Shown here: positions 14,510-19,922 of the stretch, in pieces
Position numbering within the stretch: the stretch's first letter is position 1
Layout: every line of letters begins with the position of its first letter
DNA from: CAIXQW01 sp046049675
GTDB taxonomy: Bacteria; Bacteroidota; Bacteroidia; Chitinophagales; Chitinophagaceae
Direction: 5' to 3'
Assembly (NCBI GenBank): GCA_046049675.1
Contig: JBJORA010000039.1
Coordinates: forward strand, 1-19,922
Length of the DNA stretch: 19,922 bases
Made by a program: the position numbers and the translations under genes
Notes under the pieces: generated by a model
The model's database searches: none
What the model saw: only the letters and a program-made list of their open reading frames with translations
Told to the model about the DNA's origin: nothing

Positions 14510-15259
14510 ATGCAGTTTTATTATCGTGCAAGCATCTATTGCTTAATGTTGTCTTTATTTGCCGTCGCAGCTCAAGCGCAAGTAAAGAATTTTATTGACC
14601 AGCCTTATATTGAAGTAATTGGCACTGCCGATACACAAATTGTGCCCGACGAAATATATGTGCAAATTATTTTAGATGAGCAAGATAGTCGCGATAGAAT
14701 TCCAGTAGAGCAGCAAGAAGTGAAGTTGGTAAATATTGTACGTAACTTGGGTATGCAGGAAAGAGACTTAAAACTAAAGGATGCGATTACAAGGTATAGA
14801 TTTGGCTTTAGCATTTTTGGCAAAGATCATATCCGTAAAAGTAAGCAATACGAATTACTGCTACATGACGCGCAAACATTATCTAAGCTAATGATTGCGT
14901 GCGAAGAAGCTAAGATTGGCAATGCGCGTGTGGATAGAACTACGCATAGCAAGTTAAATGATATACTTGATATGCTAAGGCAAGGTGCCGCTGCAAATGC
15001 CAAGCAGCAAGCTACTGCTACGGCAAAAACGATAGGGCAAAATATTGGTTCTGTAATCTATGCAAAGGAACTTGTGCCGGTTACAACTGCGGCAGGAGAA
15101 GTAGAAGCCTATGAGGACAAGGCTGAGGTTTTTCAAGTAAAGAAGAAAGCACTTTATAAGGGAAGCGAAGGCGGAGCTAGCAGTTATAACAGCGAAATAG
15201 TATACAACGAACTTCAAATAACCGCAGCTATGCAATTGCGCATTGTACTTAAGCCATAA
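14510..15259 (+). CDS. Exported SIMPL (DUF541) domain protein
   Basis: The 249-residue protein has a cleavable signal peptide (hydrophobic 8-20, predicted cut after AQA at 23). A SIMPL/DUF541 domain follows, recognised from YIEVIGTADTQIVPDEIYVQI (about 33-53), the helical segment with AAANAKQQATATAKTIGQNIG (about 164-184) after which the conserved strand resumes, and the closing ITAAMQLRIVLKP. Family members are periplasmic or envelope-associated proteins of largely unknown role; some relatives affect oxidative-stress resistance, and some bind kinase-associated partners in animals. It stands alone between dnaJ and the MFS gene with its own 94-base upstream gap. The family call is good; no molecular function can be stated. 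Confidence 0.85.
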   Translation: MQFYYRASIYCLMLSLFAVAAQAQVKNFIDQPYIEVIGTADTQIVPDEIYVQIILDEQDSRDRIPVEQQEVKLVNIVRNLGMQERDLKLKDAITRYRFGFSIFGKDHIRKSKQYELLLHDAQTLSKLMIACEEAKIGNARVDRTTHSKLNDILDMLRQGAAANAKQQATATAKTIGQNIGSVIYAKELVPVTTAAGEVEAYEDKAEVFQVKKKALYKGSEGGASSYNSEIVYNELQITAAMQLRIVLKP

Positions 15260-15284
15260 AGTATAATATTGCCAGTAGCAAAGA

Positions 15285-15316
15285 TTTAGTCCATACTAAT
15301 TTTAGCATTATCTTCG
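15285..15316 (+). promoter_or_regulatory. Candidate promoter of the MFS gene, -7 box TATCTTCG at 15309-15316
   Basis: TATCTTCG matches TAnnTTTG at all fixed positions but one. TTTA at 15285-15288 sits 20 bases upstream as a near-match to the -33 TTTG. Four bases (CTAC) separate the box from the ATG at 15321, again implying a leaderless transcript. Confidence 0.45.
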
Positions 15317-15320
15317 CTAC

Positions 15321-16565
15321 ATGAGTAATAACTCTAAACTCTTTTCGGTGCCGGTGATTGTGGCGGCACTTGGCTATTTTGTAGATATTTACGATCTACA
15401 ATTATTTAATATAGTTGGCAAAAAATCGCTTGGTGTAGAAGGCCTAAATTTAAGTGAAGCTGCTATTGCCGTACTTGATAAAGAACTTTTTCTTTGGCAA
15501 ATGGGTGGTATGCTTTTGGGCGGCATTATGTTTGGTATTCTTGGCGATAAATTGGGTAGAAAGAGTGTGTTGTTTAGTAGCATACTTATTTACTCACTAG
15601 CTAATATTGCCAATGCCTATGTACAAACACCAGAGCAATATGCTGCTATTCGTTTGATTGCTGGCTTTGGCCTAAGTGGTGAACTTGGCGCCGCGATTAC
15701 CCTAATCAGCGAAATCATGGACAGAGAAAAACGTGGATGGGGCACCATGATCATAGTAAGTGCTGGCGCGCTTGGAGCAGTAGCAGGTAATCTCGTCGCT
15801 AAAGCAGCTACTTGGCAACAGAGTTATATTATTGGTGGCGTGTTAGGCTTAGCCTTGCTGTTGATGCGTGTGGGCACTTTTGAGAGTAGTATGTTTGGTA
15901 AGCTTAAACAATCAAATATTGCGCGTGGTAATTTCTTTAGTTTGTTTGCTACAAAAAATAGCACACTCAAATACTTATGTTGCATTTTAGTAGGATTGCC
16001 AGTTTGGTTTGTAGTTGGTATCTGCGTAAAATTTAGTACTGACTTTGCAGCAAATCTTGGCATTACAAATGCAGTTGCAGGCGATGCTATTATGTACTCT
16101 TATATCGGTTTAAGTATTGGCGATTTAGCAAGCGGCTGGTTGAGTCAAACGCTACGCAGTAGAAAAAAAGTTGTCTATATCTATTTAGTACTTGCCATCA
16201 TCTTGTTATGCATTTATCTTTTTGCACAAGGCATGTCGCTAACTGCTTTTTACTTTACAGTGTTTGGCCTTGGCTTTGCTACAGGTTTTTGGGCATTGTT
16301 TGCAAGCATGGCAGCAGAACAGTTTGGTACGAATATTAGAGCAACCGTGGCTACTACCGTGCCCAATTTTGTGAGAGGCGCAGTTATTCCAATTAGTTAT
16401 TTTTATAGCAGCGTAAAAGGAGATGGTATTGCCAATATCAATACAGCAGCGCTCGTTGTAGGTGGTGTTTGTATAGCACTTAGCTTTATTGCAACAAGTT
16501 ATTTAGGCGAAACCTTTGCCAAAGATTTAGACTACTATGAAAGTCGCGAAGGCGAATTAATGTAG
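15321..16565 (+). CDS. Major facilitator superfamily transporter
   Basis: The 414-residue protein has about twelve hydrophobic helices. The first helix carries the sugar-porter/metabolite-symporter style ALGYFVDIYDLQLFNIV (16-32). The loop between helices 2 and 3 has MFS motif A as GDKLGRKS (75-82). RLIAGFGLSGELGAAITL lies in the fourth helix region, and a related loop motif, LSQTLRSRKK, appears between helices 8 and 9 (about 274-283). Acidic residues in helix 1 (D22, D25) suggest a proton-coupled symporter of organic acids or sugars, but the substrate cannot be assigned. It is apparently a single-gene unit, with a -7-like box four bases before the ATG. Confidence 0.9.
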   Translation: MSNNSKLFSVPVIVAALGYFVDIYDLQLFNIVGKKSLGVEGLNLSEAAIAVLDKELFLWQMGGMLLGGIMFGILGDKLGRKSVLFSSILIYSLANIANAYVQTPEQYAAIRLIAGFGLSGELGAAITLISEIMDREKRGWGTMIIVSAGALGAVAGNLVAKAATWQQSYIIGGVLGLALLLMRVGTFESSMFGKLKQSNIARGNFFSLFATKNSTLKYLCCILVGLPVWFVVGICVKFSTDFAANLGITNAVAGDAIMYSYIGLSIGDLASGWLSQTLRSRKKVVYIYLVLAIILLCIYLFAQGMSLTAFYFTVFGLGFATGFWALFASMAAEQFGTNIRATVATTVPNFVRGAVIPISYFYSSVKGDGIANINTAALVVGGVCIALSFIATSYLGETFAKDLDYYESREGELM

Positions 16566-16566
16566 T

Positions 16567-16600
16567 AATTACACGTAATTTTATTGAGCAATAAGCTCAA
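16567..16600 (+). repeat. Two tandem palindromes after the MFS gene
   Basis: AATTAC-AC-GTAATT (16567-16580) and TTGAGC-AATAA-GCTCAA (16584-16600) are both perfect inverted repeats and almost adjacent, starting one base after the MFS stop. The second could be a weak terminator stem, but the tail is A-rich rather than T-rich. Confidence 0.5.
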
Positions 16601-16671
16601 AAATACCTAAGCTAGTTTACGGCATGGCATAGCACTTGATAATAGGGGTACTTTCACTAAAAATGCCGCCT

Positions 16672-16687
16672 AGGTAAGTATTTACCT
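16672..16687 (+). promoter_or_regulatory. Perfect palindrome upstream of lon, candidate operator
   Basis: AGGTAA-GTAT-TTACCT is a perfect 6-4-6 inverted repeat ending 19 bases before the lon ATG. Position and symmetry fit a dimeric repressor site or a small 5' UTR hairpin. It is not the CIRCE element. No convincing -7 box is seen nearby. Confidence 0.4.
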
Positions 16688-16706
16688 GACAAAAAGATAG
16701 AATTTT

Positions 16707-19121
16707 ATGCAGTTTAACCGACAAAATTTCGCAGAGGAAGATCAAGAGGTAGAGTTTATGCCAATTGTACCGCTTAATGAAGAAAACCTTAGCGACGAAG
16801 ATATAGCCAAATTACCCGAGCTACTTGATATTATCGCCTTGCGTAATATGGTGCTTTACCCACACGTGGTAATACCTATTACTGTTAGTAGAGAAAAAAG
16901 CATCAAGGCACTGGCAGATGCCGAAAAGAATGGCAAGCTCATTGGCGTTTTAGCACAATTAGACAATAAAACTGACGATCCAACTGCGGCAGAGCTTTAT
17001 CAGACAGGTACAGCAGCACAGATAATAAAGCAGATTAAATTGCCTGATGGAAGCACAACCGTGTTTATGCGTGGCAGAGTGCGTTTTACTGTAAAGCAAT
17101 GGGCACAAGAAGACCCTAGTTTTAAGGCGAGGGTAGAGTATGCTACTGAGCAAGAAGTGCCAGTAGGTGATGCAGAGTTTGATGCCATGGTGAGCAGCGT
17201 AAAAGACCATGCAGAGCAAATTATGCGCTTGAGTCCTAATGTGCCAGATCAAGCAGGTTTAATTCTAAGCAATATCGACAATGTGATATTCTTAGAGAAT
17301 TTCATTAGTAGTAATCTCAATGCCGAGGTTGCAGATAAGCAAGCCTTGTTGCAAGAACACGATTTGAAGTTGCGCACAGAAATGTTACTAAAGTTGCTTC
17401 AAACTGAATTGCAACTTGTGCAGCTCAAAGAAAAAATCAATACTAAGACTAAGGTAGATATTGATAAGCAGCAGCGTGAATATTTTCTACAGCAGCAGCT
17501 TAAAAGTATCAAAGAAGAACTTGGTGGCGAGCATAACGATTTAGAAATTAAGAATCTGCGTGAGCGCGCTGAAAAGAAATTCTTTCCGGATGCTGCAAGA
17601 GAAATGTTTGTAAAGGGCATCCAGAAGCTAGAGCGTATGCACCCAAGCACGCCAGACTACAGCGTGGTATACAATCACTTAGACTTACTATTGGACCTGC
17701 CTTGGGGAGAGTATACCGACGATGTACACGATATTAAAAAAGCACGTCAGGTATTGGATGCTGAGCACTACGGCATGGAGAAAATAAAAGATCGCTTGCT
17801 TGAGTACTTGGCAGTGCTAAAACTTAAAGGCGATCTTAAAAGTCCGATTCTTTGCTTTTATGGACCTCCAGGCATTGGTAAAACCACTTTAGGTAAAAGC
17901 ATTGCGCATGCACTTGGTAGAAAGTATATGCGTATCAGTTTAGGTGGTGTGCACGACGAGAGCGAACTACGAGGTCATCGTAAAACCTACATTGGAGCAA
18001 TGCCAGGTCGCATTGTACAAGGCCTTCGTAAGGTGCAAAGTAGTAATCCAGTTTTTATTCTTGACGAGATAGATAAAATTGGCCGCGACTTTAGAGGTGA
18101 TCCAAGTAGTGCCTTGCTTGAGGTATTAGATCCTGAACAAAACAGCACCTTCTACGACAATTATTTAGAGTTAGAATACGATTTAAGCAAAGTATTGTTT
18201 ATTGCTACGGCGAACAGCTTAAGTGAGATACAGCCAGCCTTGCGCGATCGTATGGAAATTATTGACCTGAGTGGTTATAGTGTTGAAGAAAAAATAGAGA
18301 TTGCAAAACGCCATTTAATACCAAAGCAAAAGCAAGCGCATGGTGTAGAAAAGTATGCCATTAAGTTCAAGGATGCCGCTCTTCAGCAAATGATTACGGA
18401 CTATACGCGAGAGAGCGGTGTGCGAGATTTAGAAAGGCAAATCGCAGCTATCATGCGAAACCTTGCTATGCAAATTGCAGAAGATGGGGTAGAGACATTT
18501 ACAATAGATGCTGAGCAGGTTGTGAGAGTTTTAGGTAAACCAAAATTCAGCAACGAGCTGTATAAGAAAGATAATCCTCCTGGTGTGGTAACTGGCCTTG
18601 CTTGGACCTATGTAGGTGGCGAAATACTGTTTGTAGAAAGCACTGTTATTGAAGGCAAAGGTGGCATGTCGTTGACAGGTAATTTGGGCAATGTGATGAA
18701 GGAAAGTGCGAACGCTGCATTTACTTATGTACAAAGCCATGCGACTGAACTAGGTATTGATAAGACTGTATTCGAAAAATCGCATATCCATATTCACGTA
18801 CCAGAAGGTGCTACGCCAAAAGATGGCCCTAGTGCAGGTATTACGATGCTGACAAGTTTAGTAAGTGTTCTTACCAAAAAGCGAGTTCGTCCATTTATTG
18901 CAATGACGGGCGAAATTACTTTGCGTGGTCAAGTATTGCCGGTAGGAGGTATCAAAGAAAAAGTACTAGCTGCAAAACGCGCAGGCATGAAGGAGATAAT
19001 TATGTGCAATATGAACGAGAAAGATGTGCAGGATATTAATCCCAACTATATCAAAGGACTTAAGTTTCACTACGTGGATCAAATGAGTGAGGTGCTAGAA
19101 ATAGCCTTGATGAAAAAGTAG
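16707..19121 (+). CDS. lon: ATP-dependent Lon protease
   Basis: This is a full-length 804-residue LonA. The N-terminal substrate-binding domain (about 35-235, starting LLDIIALRNMVLYPHVVIPI) is followed by the coiled-coil region around 255-300. The AAA+ module has Walker A GPPGIGKT (386-393) and Walker B FILDEIDK (450-457), with RDRMEIIDLSGY in the sensor/arginine-finger region. The C-terminal protease domain holds the Ser-Lys dyad, S709 in KDGPSAGITM and K752 in GGIKEKVLAAKR, equivalent to E. coli S679 and K722. Lon degrades misfolded and regulatory proteins in the cytosol, which fits the grpE-dnaJ genes nearby. An acidic N-terminal extension of about 30 residues precedes the domain. ATG at 16707 is the first in-frame start in the open frame. 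Confidence 0.97.
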   Translation: MQFNRQNFAEEDQEVEFMPIVPLNEENLSDEDIAKLPELLDIIALRNMVLYPHVVIPITVSREKSIKALADAEKNGKLIGVLAQLDNKTDDPTAAELYQTGTAAQIIKQIKLPDGSTTVFMRGRVRFTVKQWAQEDPSFKARVEYATEQEVPVGDAEFDAMVSSVKDHAEQIMRLSPNVPDQAGLILSNIDNVIFLENFISSNLNAEVADKQALLQEHDLKLRTEMLLKLLQTELQLVQLKEKINTKTKVDIDKQQREYFLQQQLKSIKEELGGEHNDLEIKNLRERAEKKFFPDAAREMFVKGIQKLERMHPSTPDYSVVYNHLDLLLDLPWGEYTDDVHDIKKARQVLDAEHYGMEKIKDRLLEYLAVLKLKGDLKSPILCFYGPPGIGKTTLGKSIAHALGRKYMRISLGGVHDESELRGHRKTYIGAMPGRIVQGLRKVQSSNPVFILDEIDKIGRDFRGDPSSALLEVLDPEQNSTFYDNYLELEYDLSKVLFIATANSLSEIQPALRDRMEIIDLSGYSVEEKIEIAKRHLIPKQKQAHGVEKYAIKFKDAALQQMITDYTRESGVRDLERQIAAIMRNLAMQIAEDGVETFTIDAEQVVRVLGKPKFSNELYKKDNPPGVVTGLAWTYVGGEILFVESTVIEGKGGMSLTGNLGNVMKESANAAFTYVQSHATELGIDKTVFEKSHIHIHVPEGATPKDGPSAGITMLTSLVSVLTKKRVRPFIAMTGEITLRGQVLPVGGIKEKVLAAKRAGMKEIIMCNMNEKDVQDINPNYIKGLKFHYVDQMSEVLEIALMKK

Positions 19122-19176
19122 GGCCTTAATGCTAGTAATTTGTTACTAAAGCCCTAACTGCCATTATGTAAATAGT

Positions 19177-19210
19177 ATATAGCCGATAACTGCTTGAGTA
19201 TCGGCTATAT
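19177..19210. terminator. Stem-loop between convergent lon and the small minus-strand gene
   Basis: ATATAGCCGATA (19177-19188) and TATCGGCTATAT (19199-19210) form a perfect 12-pair stem with a ten-base loop. No T tract follows on either strand. Its place between convergent genes makes a bidirectional terminator or mRNA 3'-end stabiliser most likely. Confidence 0.6.
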
Positions 19211-19234
19211 TAGGGGAACAAAGAAAAAAATGCA

Positions 19235-19462
19235 TTAGTGAAGTATTGCACCAGCATGATTATGCAAGGTTTGCAATAACTGTTGTGTTTCTGCCTCCGT
19301 ACACTTAATACGGGCACGCGAAATAATAGCTAATTCCTCGCGCATGGTATCGTACTGCGTTGCAAGTTGGGCATCGCTATGCAATGCCTGTATGAATGCT
19401 TCTTCGTTTGGGTGTTCGCCGCTAATGAACAACATTATGTCGGCTATTGTTTGTGTAGACAT
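19235..19462 (-). CDS. Small hypothetical protein, anti-sigma-like N-terminus
   Basis: I do not recognise this 75-residue protein. It appears all-helical, with no signal peptide or membrane segment, and has one cysteine (C54). The pattern IADIMLFISGEHPNEEAFIQALHSDAQLATQYDTM (residues 6-40, hydrophobics spaced as two amphipathic helices) recalls the N-terminal helices of anti-sigma factors, which often read 'fl.G.ls.ee...e..l..d..l...y'. There is no zinc-binding CxxC or membrane helix, so it is at most a distant relative or a free-standing helical domain. ATG at 19462 is preceded by A/T-rich sequence without a clear -7 box. It lies 112 bases downstream of the FtsB/DivIC-like gene on the same strand. 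Confidence 0.6.
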   Translation of the reverse strand: MSTQTIADIMLFISGEHPNEEAFIQALHSDAQLATQYDTMREELAIISRARIKCTEAETQQLLQTLHNHAGAILH

Positions 19463-19574
19463 ATTATCATATTTATTTCTACTACCATAACGCTAGTCAA
19501 AGGCGGATATTGTATTCCTGCCAAATGTCAGGTTTTACCTCAATTTTACATTGGATAGATCTAGCTAGCTGCGC

Positions 19575-19889
19575 CTACTTTTTTGGGGCAGCAGCAACCG
19601 TATCAAATACAAAGATGGTTTCACCTTCTTTTTTCATGCGATAGTGTTCACGAGCAAACTGCTCTAGATACTTAGGGTCCGACTTAAGTTTTTCCTGCTG
19701 TTGACGCATGCCTTTAATCTCCTGTTCTAAGTAGTCTATTTTTTCACGCATTTGCTTGTATTCTTTTTCCTCGGCATATTGCTCAATAAGGTTGTTATTG
19801 GCAAAGAATAGAATCCAGCTCAAAAACAAAGCTGTTGCAAGAAAAAACTTGTTTGTTACTATAGCTAATATCTGCTTGAGTAGTCCCAT
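19575..19889 (-). CDS. FtsB/DivIC-type septum formation initiator
   Basis: The 104-residue protein is a bitopic membrane protein. A short cytoplasmic start leads into one helix (about 15-30, FFLATALFLSWILFF). A coiled coil of about 45 residues follows (YAEEKEYKQMREKIDYLEQEIKGMRQQQEKLKS, about 38-70). The DivIC/FtsB end is KYLEQFAREHYRMKKEGETIFVF, where the ...AREHY.M...GE..F pattern is characteristic. These proteins join FtsL and FtsQ/DivIB at the division septum. ATG at 19889 is preferred; an in-frame TTG immediately before it is a poorer start. In many Bacteroidota this gene follows enolase, which would lie to the right of the window. Confidence 0.88.
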   Translation of the reverse strand: MGLLKQILAIVTNKFFLATALFLSWILFFANNNLIEQYAEEKEYKQMREKIDYLEQEIKGMRQQQEKLKSDPKYLEQFAREHYRMKKEGETIFVFDTVAAAPKK

Positions 19890-19922
19890 CAAATAAAGCA
19901 GCTAAATAAAGTAAATTGAGTC

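Noticed and set aside
1..19922. CRISPR array, tRNA/rRNA, insertion sequence or phage/defence system
   Set aside because: No regularly spaced repeats, cloverleaf-like sequences, transposase, integrase, nuclease-effector or toxin-antitoxin proteins were found; the genes are mostly conserved housekeeping families.

Overview
This window looks like ordinary chromosome from a member of the Bacteroidota, most likely the Chitinophagales/Chitinophagia side of the phylum. The evidence is the proteins (an ExbB-ExbD-ExbD-TonB operon with a proline-rich TonB, DUF58, YceI, a half-length TauE, a MauE-like protein with a C-terminal thioredoxin fold) and the promoters. Several promoters fit the Bacteroidota -7 consensus TAnnTTTG, and one (9057-9087) also has TTTG at -33 with a 19-base spacer. 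Shine-Dalgarno sequences are mostly absent and base composition is moderately AT-rich throughout. I see no tRNA, rRNA, CRISPR array, insertion sequence, phage gene or other sign of recent transfer. The species assignment is inference.

Layout. 1-703 (-): 5' part of a DUF58 protein running off the left edge. 770-2763 (+): tight operon of a cysteine-rich lipoprotein, a MauE/DoxX-like membrane protein with a thioredoxin-like tail, and a DEDDh exonuclease. 2834-4459 (+): a polyprenol-phosphate-type glycosyltransferase and an EamA transporter. 4505-5143 (+): a YceI lipoprotein with a clear terminator. 5354-6052 (+): TerC. 6217-8544 (+): an AraC-type regulator, a signal-less YceI protein and an SDR oxidoreductase, the last two overlapping by one base. 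8581-8952 (-): a half-size TauE/SafE protein converging on the SDR gene. 9057-12316 (+): promoter, exbB, exbD, exbD, tonB and an intrinsic terminator, which together make the inner-membrane energiser for TonB-dependent outer-membrane transport. 12317-12643: a long gene-free stretch with G-rich and inverted-repeat sequence. 12644-14415 (+): grpE-dnaJ. 14510-15259 (+): an exported SIMPL-domain protein. 15321-16565 (+): an MFS transporter. 16707-19121 (+): lon. 19235-19889 (-): a small hypothetical protein and a FtsB/DivIC-type divisome protein.

Functional themes are envelope energisation and transport (ExbBD-TonB, EamA, MFS, TauE, TerC), protein quality control (GrpE, DnaJ, Lon), envelope lipid and glycan handling (GT2, YceI), and an extracytoplasmic redox pair at the left. 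I found no convincing undescribed system. The best leads are the lipoprotein/MauE-thioredoxin pair, a repeated -7-box-to-start-codon spacing of four bases that implies leaderless mRNAs, and the unusual structured leader upstream of grpE-dnaJ.
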